From Deltaproteobacteria bacterium (GTDB lineage Bacteria > Myxococcota_A > Polyangia > Polyangiales > JADJMO01): DNA of 54,052 nt. The stretch is taken from the NCBI GenBank assembly GCA_022843175.1, contig JALHOE010000033.1, forward strand, positions 1 through 54,052, read 5' to 3'. A program made the translations under genes and the position numbers. Every line of letters starts with the position of its first letter. Within the stretch, counting starts at the first letter, position 1. The notes beneath the pieces were generated by a model. That model had not been told where the DNA came from and searched no databases. It saw only the letters and a program-made list of their open reading frames with translations. Below, piece after piece: positions 23,465-33,775 of this stretch.

Positions 23465-25527
23465 CGTGTTCCCTCTCGCGACACGCGCACTGCGCAGACC
23501 TTGAACTCGGGCATTCGACTGATCGGATCGAGCGCGGGGTTGGTGAGCTTGTTGGCGCTCCCCTCCCCCGCGAAGTGAAACGGCATGAACACCGTGTCGG
23601 CGCGGATGGTGTTGACCACGCGAACCCGTGCGGTCGCCGAGCCGCGGCGCGTCTCGATCTTCGCGAGATCGCGCTCGACGAGGCCGAGCCGCTGGGCGGT
23701 GGTCGGGTGGATCTCCACGAACGACTCGGGCGCGAGCTCGCGGAGCCGGCCCACCCGGCGCGTCTGCGTGCCCGACTGGTACTGCGCGAGCACCCGGCCG
23801 GTCGTGAGGCGCAGCGGGTACTCGGCGTCGGGCTCCTCGGCGGAGGCCTGGTGGTGCACCGCGTGAAAGCGCGCGCGGCCGTCCGGCGTGGGGAAGCGCT
23901 CGGCGAAGAGCCGCGGCGTGCCGGGGTGCTCCTCGGAGGGACACGGCCAGAACACGCCCCGCTCGCGCTCGATGCGCTCGTAGGTGATGCCGGCGTAGTC
24001 CGCGACGCCGCCGGCGGTCGCGCGCCGGAGCTCGTCGAAGATCTCGGCCGGGCCCTCGAACGTGAAGCCGCGCGGGCGACCGAGCGCGTGCGCGATCGCG
24101 CACATGATGTCGCTGTCGCTCCGCGCCTCGCCGAGCGGCGCGAGCGCGGCCCGTCGCAGGAGCACGCGCCCCTCGAGGTTGGTCATCGTCCCGGTCTCCT
24201 CCGCCCACTGCGCGCTCGGCAGCACCACGTCGGCGAGCGCGGCGGTCTCGGAGAGAAAGAAGTCGGCGACCACGAGGAAGTCGATCGCAGCCAAGCGGCG
24301 CGCGATCTCGTCGGCGTTGGGCGACGAGACGACGAGGTTCGAGCCGAACACGAAGAGCGCGCGGACCTCCTCGCCGAGCCGCGCGAGCATCTCGTAGGCG
24401 GAGCGCCCCGGGCCGGGGATGCTCTGCTCGTTCACGCCCCACACGGCGGCCATGTGCGCGCGCGCGGCCGGATCGTCGATGCGGCGATAGCCGGGGAGCT
24501 GGTCGGCCTTCTGGCCGTGCTCGCGACCGCCCTGCCCGTTGCCCTGTCCGGTGAGGCAACCCCAGCCGGCGTTGGGGCGACCGACCGCGCCGAGCGCGAG
24601 GGCGAGGTTGATGAACGTGAGCACGTTGTTCACGCCCTGCGACTGCTGCTCGGAGCCGCGCGCGGTGAGGATCATCGGGCGCTTCGCGCGACCGAGGATC
24701 CGCGCCGCCCGCACCAGATCCTGCTCCCGCACGCCGCTGATCCGCTCGACGCGCTCGGGCCAATACGCCGCGACCGCCGCGCGGACCTCATCGAAGCCCG
24801 TCGTGCGCTCGCGGATGTACTCGTGATCGACGCGCCCCATCTTGAGGAGCAGGTGCAGGAGTCCGTTGGCGACCGCGGCGTCGGTGCCGGGGACGAGCGG
24901 GAGGTGCAGCGTCGCGTGGGTGGCCGTCGGCGTGCGCCGCGGGTCGAGCACGATCAGTGCGCCGTGGTTCGCGCGCTGCTCCTCGAACCACTGCATGATC
25001 GGCGGCATCGTCTCGGCGACGTTCGCCCCGCAGAGCAGGACGGCGTCCGAACGCGCGATGTCGGCGACGGGGAACGGCAGTCCGCGATCGATCCCGAACG
25101 CACGGATCGACGCGGCGGCCGCGCTCGCCATGCAGTAGCGGCCGTTGTAGTCGACGTTCGACGTGCCGAGCGCGACGCGGGCGAACTTGCCGAGGAGGTA
25201 CGCCTTCTCGTTGGTGAGCGAGCCGCCGCCGAACACGCCGACCGCGCTCCGCCCGTGCTCGCCCTGTACCCGCGCGACGACGGTCGCGATGCGCGCGAGC
25301 GCCTGCTCCCACGTCGCCGGCACCAAGCGGTTCTGCGCGTCGCGGATCAGCGGCGTGGTGAGCCGCTCGCGGTGGTCGAGCGTGTCGGCCGCGGTCCATC
25401 CCTTGATGCAGAGGGCGCCGCGGTTGACCGGGAAGGTCTCGTCGCCGCGCACGCGCACCTCGCGGCCGCGCACCGCGAGCTCGGTTCCGCATTGGAACGC
25501 GCAGTACGGGCAGTGCGTTGCGACCAC
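23461..25527 (-). CDS. nasA: Assimilatory nitrate reductase catalytic subunit (molybdopterin)
   Basis: GTG 25527 gives 688 residues. Four Cys for an N-terminal [4Fe-4S] cluster lie at 6, 9, 13 and 40 (HCPYCAFQCG ... ALCIKG). The molybdopterin-binding domains follow, with 'NVDYNGRYCMASAAAA' (the Mo-ligand Cys region), 'GANVAETMPPIMQWF', 'GWGCLTGQGNGQGGREHGQKADQLPGYR' and the C-terminal 'MPFHFAGEGSANKLTNPALDP'. It reduces nitrate to nitrite in the cytoplasm. There is no signal peptide and no C-terminal [2Fe-2S] extension. The start is set by the need to include the Cys cluster and by the sigma54 promoter just upstream, which would leave almost no 5' leader. It overlaps nirB by 4 bp. Confidence 0.93.
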   Translation of the reverse strand: MVATHCPYCAFQCGTELAVRGREVRVRGDETFPVNRGALCIKGWTAADTLDHRERLTTPLIRDAQNRLVPATWEQALARIATVVARVQGEHGRSAVGVFGGGSLTNEKAYLLGKFARVALGTSNVDYNGRYCMASAAAASIRAFGIDRGLPFPVADIARSDAVLLCGANVAETMPPIMQWFEEQRANHGALIVLDPRRTPTATHATLHLPLVPGTDAAVANGLLHLLLKMGRVDHEYIRERTTGFDEVRAAVAAYWPERVERISGVREQDLVRAARILGRAKRPMILTARGSEQQSQGVNNVLTFINLALALGAVGRPNAGWGCLTGQGNGQGGREHGQKADQLPGYRRIDDPAARAHMAAVWGVNEQSIPGPGRSAYEMLARLGEEVRALFVFGSNLVVSSPNADEIARRLAAIDFLVVADFFLSETAALADVVLPSAQWAEETGTMTNLEGRVLLRRAALAPLGEARSDSDIMCAIAHALGRPRGFTFEGPAEIFDELRRATAGGVADYAGITYERIERERGVFWPCPSEEHPGTPRLFAERFPTPDGRARFHAVHHQASAEEPDAEYPLRLTTGRVLAQYQSGTQTRRVGRLRELAPESFVEIHPTTAQRLGLVERDLAKIETRRGSATARVRVVNTIRADTVFMPFHFAGEGSANKLTNPALDPISRMPEFKVCAVRVSREGTR

Positions 25528-25540
25528 GACGCACCGCGTC

Positions 25541-25555
25541 GCAACCCGCGTACCA
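25541..25555 (-). promoter_or_regulatory. Sigma54 (-24/-12) promoter of the nitrate operon
   Basis: The minus strand reads TGGTACG-CGGG-TTGC, matching the sigma54 consensus TGGCACG-N4-TTGC at all fixed positions except T for C at the fourth base, a change within the tolerated pyrimidine. GG and GC are separated by exactly 10 bp. The gene for a sigma54-dependent activator lies immediately upstream. Transcription would begin near 25529, at or next to the nasA GTG. Confidence 0.7.
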
Positions 25556-25607
25556 AACGGGGAACGCCGGCGATCGGAGCCGCACCCGGTTACGAATCCG
25601 ACGTTTT

Positions 25608-25669
25608 CGTTATAACGCGCCGCATAAAGCGACAATTGTGTCGTTTACCAAGTCGAAACCATCGGTAAA
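25608..25669. promoter_or_regulatory. Cluster of inverted repeats upstream of the sigma54 promoter, candidate activator sites
   Basis: Three symmetric elements sit about 80-140 bp upstream of the predicted start: the perfect palindrome CGTTATAACG (25608-25617), CGACA-ATTG-TGTCG (25630-25643), and TTTACC/GGTAAA arms at 25644-25649 and 25664-25669. This is the distance range where sigma54 activators bind. The 25528-25751 gap is markedly AT-richer than its surroundings. Which element is bound is unknown. Confidence 0.4.
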
Positions 25670-25751
25670 TCGCGACCTTGCCCCAGCAAAACCCACGTCG
25701 AGAAGAGCGCCGTAACCAGCGCGTTATCCGACAAAAACGTCCGAGGAGTCC

Positions 25752-27206
<1,455 letters not shown>

Positions 27207-27267
27207 GGCCGCGCCCCAGTATGACGCACGGCGTCAACCGGCGCCAGGAGCGGGCATTTTCAGGCGG

Positions 27268-28035
27268 TCACAGCAGCGGCGCCTCGGCGAGGAGGTGCCA
27301 GAGCTCGTAGAGCGCGAAGGCCAGCGCCGAGGCGAGCCCCGGCCACGAGAACGACCGGCTCATGATGGTGAAGCGCGGCACGGCGAAGAACAGAAGGAAC
27401 AGCGGCGCCGCGACGACGAACCCGGCCACGCTCGGCGACGAGGGCGTGGGCCCGGCGGCGTCGAGGCCGAGGAACCGGTGCCACAACGCCACCGAGAGGT
27501 TCAACATCACCTCGCTCACGAGCACGGTCGGCACGAGGATCGCGAGATAGCCGGGCTCGTTGGCGGAGTGGCGCGGCGTGATGTCGGTGAGCATTCCGCC
27601 CAGCTGCACGATGAAGATCACGATCGCCGCGATGATCGCGAACTGCTGCCAGGACTCGCCGAGCGCGCCGCTCGACGCGGTCATGCCGGAGACGCTCACC
27701 GCGGCCATGATCATCACGATCCCGAACCCGAACGACGGGTAGAAGAAGAGCAGCTGCGGCCAGGTGGTCTTCGTGGTCTGCACCCGGCCGTCGTCGCTGC
27801 GCGTGTGGATCGTCAGCGTCTTGAGCGCCACCTCGGGCCGGAGGCGGCCGAGGAAGTAGAGCGACACCGCGAACGCGAGGTAGAGGCCGAGCAGGGTGAA
27901 CAACCCCGCGATCGACGGCGCGCCGAGCAACGCGCGCAGCGGTCGGTTCAGCAGATCGAAGAGGAAGAAGTGAACGACGTCGACCACGACGGGAAACAGC
28001 GTCGCGGCGCGCTCGTACCCTCGTCCCCGGTCCAT
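27268..28035 (-). CDS. Integral membrane protein of unknown function
   Basis: ATG 28035 gives 255 residues with about six hydrophobic segments (residues about 10-30, 42-62, 95-118, 125-150, 165-190 and 205-225). Between the second and third lies a charged loop 'TIHTRSDDGRVQTTKTTWPQ'. The arrangement resembles YIP1-like small membrane proteins, but no signature confirms it. It is divergent from the gene at 28143, with 107 bp between them, and is separated from the activator gene by 61 bp. Confidence 0.65.
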   Translation of the reverse strand: MDRGRGYERAATLFPVVVDVVHFFLFDLLNRPLRALLGAPSIAGLFTLLGLYLAFAVSLYFLGRLRPEVALKTLTIHTRSDDGRVQTTKTTWPQLLFFYPSFGFGIVMIMAAVSVSGMTASSGALGESWQQFAIIAAIVIFIVQLGGMLTDITPRHSANEPGYLAILVPTVLVSEVMLNLSVALWHRFLGLDAAGPTPSSPSVAGFVVAAPLFLLFFAVPRFTIMSRSFSWPGLASALAFALYELWHLLAEAPLL

Positions 28036-28142
28036 CGTCGCTCTGGGTAGTCCCCGCGTCGCGCGGCGGAAAGTAGCCGGCGAAGACCGTGTGGTAGCGT
28101 CGACGGATAGCGGCGTGCGAGCGCCCTACCCGCGAGACCGAC

Positions 28143-28970
28143 ATGCGCCTTCGCGTCGACGCAGCAGGTGGTGAAGTCGTACTGCCGGGCGGCGAGTATC
28201 GAGTGGTGCCCGCGTCCGCGTTCGACGCGAACGAGGGGTTCCTCTCGGACGCTCGCGCGGAGGAGGCGGTCCTGTTCCACACCGATTCGTACGGGGAGCA
28301 TGCGCCCGAGGACACCGAGTGGCTGCCGGGGGCCCTCCTCTCGCTCGACGCTCCGTGGGTCGTCCTCGATCACGACGGTTGCCGGTCGGGAGTCCTCTCC
28401 GCCGAGGTGTCCTTTCGCGGAGGACCACGCGGGCGTTTCGTCGCGCTGCTCTCGGACATCTCTCAATACGGTCCGGTGGACGGGTGGGAGCGCGCGCCAT
28501 GCGTGGCGGGCGGCCGAATCGTTCGCGACGCCCCCGGATGGGCGGGGCCCTCCTTTCGCATGCTCCCGCACGCGCTCACGACGAGCACGACGCGCGACTG
28601 GATGTGGAGCGCGACGATGTCCTGGTCGGGGGTCCTTCTCGAGGTGGAGTGCGCGCTGCCTGCCTCGGCACTCCACGCGTGGCTCGCGCGGCACGCGCCG
28701 CTTCCGTACGTCGCCACGACCGAGGCGCGCTACGAAGATCTTCTCGAGGACGACCACCGCTCACGGATCGAGGTTCGCGATGGGCAGCTCTCGTTCTTGC
28801 GCAGCTTTCGCGCGAGCGACGCGCTCGTCTCGGTGGATCGAGGTCTCGTGGCCGAGGTCGCACGCGGAGCCCTCGGAGAGGTCAGGTGGAAGATCGTCTG
28901 CGGGGACTGGGGGAACACGCTGGCGGAGGGAGAGGACGTCGAGTCGTTGCGCGAGCACCTCGCACCATGA
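28143..28970 (+). CDS. Cytosolic protein of unknown function
   Basis: ATG 28143 gives 275 residues with no signal peptide or membrane segment. The sequence is acidic and beta-rich, with aromatic strands ('WVVLDHDGCRSGVLSAEVSFRG', 'RDWMWSATMSWSGVLLEVEC') and a C-terminal helix-strand section ending 'DWGNTLAEGEDVESLREHL'. No motif points to a reaction. Codon pattern and length support a real gene. It is convergent with the gene ending at 29011, 40 bp away. Confidence 0.6.
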   Translation: MRLRVDAAGGEVVLPGGEYRVVPASAFDANEGFLSDARAEEAVLFHTDSYGEHAPEDTEWLPGALLSLDAPWVVLDHDGCRSGVLSAEVSFRGGPRGRFVALLSDISQYGPVDGWERAPCVAGGRIVRDAPGWAGPSFRMLPHALTTSTTRDWMWSATMSWSGVLLEVECALPASALHAWLARHAPLPYVATTEARYEDLLEDDHRSRIEVRDGQLSFLRSFRASDALVSVDRGLVAEVARGALGEVRWKIVCGDWGNTLAEGEDVESLREHLAP

Positions 28971-29010
28971 CGCGCGCGGGCCCCGCCTCGAGCAAGAGGG
29001 CTCGCGACGT

Positions 29011-31380
29011 CTACTTCGTCCTCAGCGTGAACGAGCGCCCCGTCGCGTTGAGCACGTAGATGCGCGCATCGGTCCCGATCGTGTAGCTCCCGCTGATCGC
29101 GTTGAGGAACGCCGGGGTACCGCTCGTGTGATCGGGCGGCGCCCAATCGAACGGCGTGCCGGGGCCGGTGCCGTAGACGGGCGACATGGCGGTGCCCTCT
29201 TTGATCACCTTCCACACGTTGCCCGCGCTCCGCGCGAACCCGTATTGCACGCACTCCACCTGAATCTGACCGACGCGATCCGTCGGCATGCTGCTGCCCG
29301 CGGCGCCGAGCACCCGGTGGATGACCATGTTGGGCGGGCAGTCGTAGTCGAAGATGGTTCCCCCGATCGACGACCCCGACATCGCGGTCGTGCTGCACGC
29401 TCCGAGCGTCGGCGCCGTCGCGCTGTACTTGTAGGGCTTCACGGTCGTGTCGGTCGTCATCGAAAGCCCCGCGCACTTCCGACCGAGGGCGATGAGCCCC
29501 TTGCTGTCGACGCGGCCGCAGATGCCGACCATGGCTGAGGGAAACGCGCAGAGCCCGCCGAAACTGCTGCCGCCGACCGGCCCGGTGTAGCCCCACACGG
29601 GGCTCTTGCCCCAGAAGTCGACCCAGTTGAAGCCGGACGGGCAGCCCTCGTCGATCGCGCCGTCGCCGTCGTTGTCCATGCCGTCGCAGATCTCCTCACC
29701 GGCGGTGTCCATCGGCGCGGCGTCGCCGACGCCGGTGTCCGAGACGCTGGTGTCGGGCGCGCTGTCGCTCGTCGTCGCGTCCTCGACCGGACCGCCATCG
29801 GGCAGCCTCGGGCAGTCGCCGTTCTCGCCGGGCTTCCCGAGGCAGGGGAGCTCGTGTTTGACCTCGGCGATCGTGAAGGACTTCTTCGACTCGTCCTCAA
29901 CCTCTTTGAAGAACGGGCACGTGAGCCCGTATTCGCCGCCCGCAGCCGCCTTAATGCTCGCGCACGCCTGGAGCGGCGTGCTCGGACACTTCAACAGATC
30001 GCCCGACGAGGCGCTCTTGAGCTGAAGCTCCACCGTGCCGGTGAACGTGGGCGTGAAGAACGGTCCGATCACGCCGTACGTGAGGACGGCCAGCTGCAAG
30101 CCGCCCTTGACCTGCGCCGAGAGGCTCAGCGGCGAGAGGCTGTTGGGCGAGAGGAAATCGGCGAGCCCGGCGAACAGGTCGGGAGACAGGCCGCCGGTCA
30201 GCCCTTCTCCCCTGACGTAGTTCACGCGAAACGGCAGCGAGAAGCCCACCGTCGCCTTCGCCTTCAGCGAGACGTCGAACTCGAACACGGGCGTCAACGT
30301 CGGCACGAACACAGCAGGGCCCACCGCGATCGAGCCGAGGCGAATCGAGCCGAGCGGCGCCTTCCACTTGAAAAGGGAGCGCTTGAACGCGAAGTCGTAG
30401 GCGAACGTCGGCAGGGCTTCGAGCTTGAAGGTGTTCAACCTGAAGAAGGACACGTCGAGCAGGAACTTCTTGATGTTGAATCCCACGAAGAGCGAGTGCT
30501 CGAAGCGCTCGTCCCGCCTCGGCGGCAGTTTGACCTTCACGCCGAAGGAGCCCGAGCCCTTCACCTCGAGCGGTGCAGCGCTCTTGCCGAGGGACTTCGT
30601 CATCGGGAAGCTGGTGTCCACCGGGAGCCCGGGCGAGAGCTTCTCGACTTCGAACTCGGTGCAGTCGCCGGTGCTCGCATCGCACGTGGGATCGAGCGGC
30701 ATGACGATGTCGCGCGCGCCGAAGAAGCCGTTCTCGATCGCTTCGTTGAGCAATCCCTGCACGCCGTCGACGGTGAGCGTCGCGCCCGCCTTGGTCGCCG
30801 TGGTGACCTTGATCAGGTAGCCGTTGCCGGAGGTGCCGAGCAGGGTGTCGCCGGGATTCAGCGTGGGCACCTGCGCCTCGCTGGCGAACGTCAGGACCAC
30901 CTTGGTGTTCGGCGTCGCCTCCGCTTTGACGAACCCGGGCAGCTTCTCGGGAAATACGGCCGTCTTCGCGTAGTCGACTTTGTTGGCGTAGATCTCCTGC
31001 GTCGCCTCTGCCGTGCGCTCGCCGTCTGTCACGACGAAGCGCGGAACGTGCTCGCCAACCTTCGCGTAGGTATGCGTCGGCAGCGCAGCGGGGAGCTCAC
31101 TCGCCGTCGCGGGCTTGCAGTTCGCGATCTCCTGATCGAACGCGCCGTCGCCGTCGAAGTCGATCTTGCACGTGAGCGGCTTGCCCGTATTGGACTCGAT
31201 CGCCCACGTGAAGTGGACGGAGACGGGCGCGTCGCCCCAGCCCGCCTCGGCGACGTCGAACGACGTCACCTTCAACACCGGGGTTGTCGTCGCGGGCGGC
31301 GGCGGTTCGTCCTTCGACGAGCAGGCCGGCCAGAACGCGGCGGTCACACCGAGGCCCAGAAGCGCCGCGACTCTCCTCAT
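29011..31380 (-). CDS. Large lipoprotein with PKD-like N-terminus and a MopE-type metal-binding motif
   Basis: I start at ATG 31380 because GGAGGAAG lies 4 bp upstream; an earlier GTG at 31407 lacks such a site. The 789-residue product starts MRRVAALLGLGVTAAFWPAC, a lipobox (WPAC). Residues about 30-130 look PKD/cadherin-like ('FTWAIESNTGKPLTCKIDFDGDGAFDQEI'). Residues about 250-500 are beta-rich and may be a solenoid or barrel. A Ser/Asp-rich linker precedes CDGMDNDGDGAIDEGC, the MopE-type motif, which may bind metal. The last 170 residues resemble the tail of other secreted proteins with paired Cys. Surface-exposed; function unknown. Confidence 0.75.
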   Translation of the reverse strand: MRRVAALLGLGVTAAFWPACSSKDEPPPPATTTPVLKVTSFDVAEAGWGDAPVSVHFTWAIESNTGKPLTCKIDFDGDGAFDQEIANCKPATASELPAALPTHTYAKVGEHVPRFVVTDGERTAEATQEIYANKVDYAKTAVFPEKLPGFVKAEATPNTKVVLTFASEAQVPTLNPGDTLLGTSGNGYLIKVTTATKAGATLTVDGVQGLLNEAIENGFFGARDIVMPLDPTCDASTGDCTEFEVEKLSPGLPVDTSFPMTKSLGKSAAPLEVKGSGSFGVKVKLPPRRDERFEHSLFVGFNIKKFLLDVSFFRLNTFKLEALPTFAYDFAFKRSLFKWKAPLGSIRLGSIAVGPAVFVPTLTPVFEFDVSLKAKATVGFSLPFRVNYVRGEGLTGGLSPDLFAGLADFLSPNSLSPLSLSAQVKGGLQLAVLTYGVIGPFFTPTFTGTVELQLKSASSGDLLKCPSTPLQACASIKAAAGGEYGLTCPFFKEVEDESKKSFTIAEVKHELPCLGKPGENGDCPRLPDGGPVEDATTSDSAPDTSVSDTGVGDAAPMDTAGEEICDGMDNDGDGAIDEGCPSGFNWVDFWGKSPVWGYTGPVGGSSFGGLCAFPSAMVGICGRVDSKGLIALGRKCAGLSMTTDTTVKPYKYSATAPTLGACSTTAMSGSSIGGTIFDYDCPPNMVIHRVLGAAGSSMPTDRVGQIQVECVQYGFARSAGNVWKVIKEGTAMSPVYGTGPGTPFDWAPPDHTSGTPAFLNAISGSYTIGTDARIYVLNATGRSFTLRTK

Positions 31381-31461
31381 CTCTTCCTCCGAAATCCAGC
31401 CTAACACGGACTGTGCCCTCGGCTCGCAAGCGGCTGGGATAGAGGCCGAGGCGGGAGCGCG

Positions 31462-33234
31462 TCAGGCGTGCCGCGCGCGCTCCTGGAGGAACGCCGCGAT
31501 CTCGCGGAGGAGGCCATCGGTGTCGCCGAAGCACGGCACATGGTCGCCGTCGGGTTGCTCGTAGTACCGCGCGCCGGCGATCTTCTTCGCCATGTATCGC
31601 GCGGCCGACACGTCGATCGCGGCGTCCGAGACGCGATGCATGATCAGCGTGGGCACATCGATTTGCGCGAGCACCGGGCGCACATCCACGCCCATCATCA
31701 TCGCGAGGAGCGCGCGCGCGGCTCCCGGGCTCGCGCCGGAGCGCTCCCACCGCGCGAACCAGCGCCGCATGCGTGGATCGCCCATCACCGACGGGGCGAA
31801 GAGCTCCATCGTGACACCCGTCCCCCACCCCTTCTCGACCATCGCGCGGAGCTTCTCGAGGTTCGGCGCGTCCGGCCGATCCTGGAAGAACGGAGTCGTG
31901 CCGTAGAGGATGAGCCCCGCGGTTCGCGCTCGCTCCGTCGCCGCGAAGAGCATCGCCATCGGGCCGCCCTCGGAGATCCCGAACAGCACCGCCCGGCGTG
32001 AGGACGCGGCGTCCATCACGGCACGGACGTCGCTCATGCGCCGCTCGATCGTTGGGATGTTGGATTCCGGCACGCGATCGGAGAGGCCGGTGCCGCGCTT
32101 GTCGAACAGGATCAGCCGTGCGTTCGCGGCGATGCCGGAGAGGAGCCTTCGTCCCTCGGGCTCCTCCCACCAGTGTTCGACGTTCGAGACGAACCCGGGG
32201 ACCATCACGACGTCGATCGGGCCCTCGCCGATCACCTGGTAGGCGATCGCCACGTCGCCGTTGTGGGCGTAGCGCGTCTCCGGCATCGTTCGCTCGATTT
32301 CGAGCGGCTCGTGCGAGCGCTCCTCCTTCATCTCCGCGATGGAAGCGAGGGAGACCGACACCGCGGCGGCGTCGCGGGGGCGCGAGGTCGTGGTCTTGTG
32401 CAGGCACGCGCGCGCCACGTCGAGGACGGCGCGTGCGACAGTGGTGGTCGCCGAGAGCGGCGCCGGCTCGTCGCGCAGGATCGCAGAGATCGTCTCGGCA
32501 GGTGACGCGCGGCGGAAGGTGGAGTGGCCGGAGAGAGCCTCGTGGAGGATGGCTCCGAGCGCGAAGAGATCGGAGCGCGCATCGAGCTCGTCGGCGCGCA
32601 GTTGCTCTGGTGACATGTAGTCGAGCGTCCCGATGATGGCGCCCGCCTCGGTCACGTCGTGCCCGGCGCGCATCTCCTTGGCGATCCCGAAGTCGAGGAC
32701 CTTCACGGTGCCGTCGCTGCACAGAAAGACGTTCTCCGGCTTCAGGTCCCGGTGCACGATGCCGCGCGCGTGCGCTGCCGCGAGCCCGCGCGCGATGTGC
32801 GCGCCGAGGACGGCAAGCTCGTTGGCGGGGAGCGGCCCTGCCGCGAGCCTCGCGCGCAGCGTCGCGCCGCGCAGGCGCTCGAGCACGAGATAGGGCGTGT
32901 CGCCCACGCGACCAACGTCGTGCACCGTCACGACGTTGGGGTGCGAGAGCGAGGCGAGCAGCCGTGCCTCCCGATCGAAGCGGCGGAGGGCGAGGTCGTC
33001 GAGGCCCGACACGATTTTGATCGCGACCTCGCGCTCGAGCCGGCCGTCTCGCGCCGCGTACACCGCCCCCATCCCGCCGCGGCCGAGGAGCTCCTCCACC
33101 CGGTAGGGGCCGAGCTCGGTGCCGGGAGCAAGGTTCGCCTCGCTCGACGCGGCTGCCGTGCCCCGGTGCGCGAGATCGGTGTCCGGCGCGCGCGCGAGCT
33201 CGCGCAGGAGGTCGTCTTCCGGCGCTCGCTTCAT
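31462..33234 (-). CDS. Ser/Thr protein kinase fused to an alpha/beta hydrolase
   Basis: ATG 33234 (GGAGG upstream) gives 590 residues. Residues about 44-300 are a complete Hanks-type kinase: GRGGMG at 51-56, K73 in VAIK, D163 in HRDLKPEN, D181 in DFG, 'GTLDYMSPEQ'. Residues about 317-590 are an alpha/beta hydrolase: 'ILFDKRGTGLSDR', nucleophile S421 in GISEGG, a likely acid near D537 (SDAAID) and H565 in DGDH. This hydrolase subtype is usually found attached to adenylate cyclase domains, so a kinase partner is unusual. The hydrolase triad is intact, so it is presumably active. The start overlaps the sigma factor stop by 4 bp. Confidence 0.9.
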   Translation of the reverse strand: MKRAPEDDLLRELARAPDTDLAHRGTAAASSEANLAPGTELGPYRVEELLGRGGMGAVYAARDGRLEREVAIKIVSGLDDLALRRFDREARLLASLSHPNVVTVHDVGRVGDTPYLVLERLRGATLRARLAAGPLPANELAVLGAHIARGLAAAHARGIVHRDLKPENVFLCSDGTVKVLDFGIAKEMRAGHDVTEAGAIIGTLDYMSPEQLRADELDARSDLFALGAILHEALSGHSTFRRASPAETISAILRDEPAPLSATTTVARAVLDVARACLHKTTTSRPRDAAAVSVSLASIAEMKEERSHEPLEIERTMPETRYAHNGDVAIAYQVIGEGPIDVVMVPGFVSNVEHWWEEPEGRRLLSGIAANARLILFDKRGTGLSDRVPESNIPTIERRMSDVRAVMDAASSRRAVLFGISEGGPMAMLFAATERARTAGLILYGTTPFFQDRPDAPNLEKLRAMVEKGWGTGVTMELFAPSVMGDPRMRRWFARWERSGASPGAARALLAMMMGVDVRPVLAQIDVPTLIMHRVSDAAIDVSAARYMAKKIAGARYYEQPDGDHVPCFGDTDGLLREIAAFLQERARHA

Positions 33235-33767
33235 GCCTCCTCCAGAAGTCCCCGCGCCTCGACCTCGCGCTGGATGCGTGCCTTGATCCGCTCGAGGCGC
33301 TTGCGGAGCGTGGCGTCCGCCGTCCCGAGGATCGTGGAGACCTCCTTCCACGGAAGCCCGCGATCGATGCGCAGGACGAGGAGCGCCCGATCGTTCTCGG
33401 AGAGCCCCTCGCGGATCGCCTTCACCAGGTCGCGCGCGTCGGTGCGAAGCCAGGGCGAGGTCGCGGTGCGCGGCTGAAAGGGCACGTCCGGGGCAGTCTG
33501 CAGGACCTCGCGGCTCCGCCGGCGCTGTCGCGCGATGCGCGCTGCGGTGCGATGGGCGATGCGATACGCCCAGGTCCGGATCGAGCTCTCGCCGCGGAAG
33601 GAGCCGATGCTGCGGAGGAACTGCTCGGCAAACATCGCCCACGCGTCGCGCGCGACCTCCCGATCGCGGAGCACCGCCGCGAGATAGCCGCGGAGCTCCG
33701 GGCCGAGCCGCTCGAGCGCCGCATGACCGTCCACCCATCGAGCGTCACATGTCGCGAGGTCGGGCAC
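33231..33767 (-). CDS. ECF-type RNA polymerase sigma factor
   Basis: The 178-residue product carries sigma region 2 (residues about 25-90, 'FAEQFLRSIGSFRGESSIRTWAYRIAHRTA') and region 4 (about 115-165, 'LSENDRALLVLRIDRGLPWKEVSTILGTADATLRKRLERIKARI'), the ECF layout without region 3. It overlaps the kinase-hydrolase gene by 4 bp (ATGA), so the two are translated together and the kinase may control the sigma factor in place of an anti-sigma. The GTG start at 33767 lies only 8 bp from the divergent P450 start, so the real start could be further in. Confidence 0.88.
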   Translation of the reverse strand: MPDLATCDARWVDGHAALERLGPELRGYLAAVLRDREVARDAWAMFAEQFLRSIGSFRGESSIRTWAYRIAHRTAARIARQRRRSREVLQTAPDVPFQPRTATSPWLRTDARDLVKAIREGLSENDRALLVLRIDRGLPWKEVSTILGTADATLRKRLERIKARIQREVEARGLLEEA

Positions 33768-33775
33768 TACCCCTC

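Noticed and set aside
21068-23578. An 836-residue plus-strand frame over nirB
   Set aside because: It is antisense to a well-supported NirB with all cofactor motifs.
23461-25635. Start of nasA at 25635
   Set aside because: It would place 36 residues of non-conserved sequence before the Cys cluster and run across the sigma54 promoter; the GTG at 25527 fits better.
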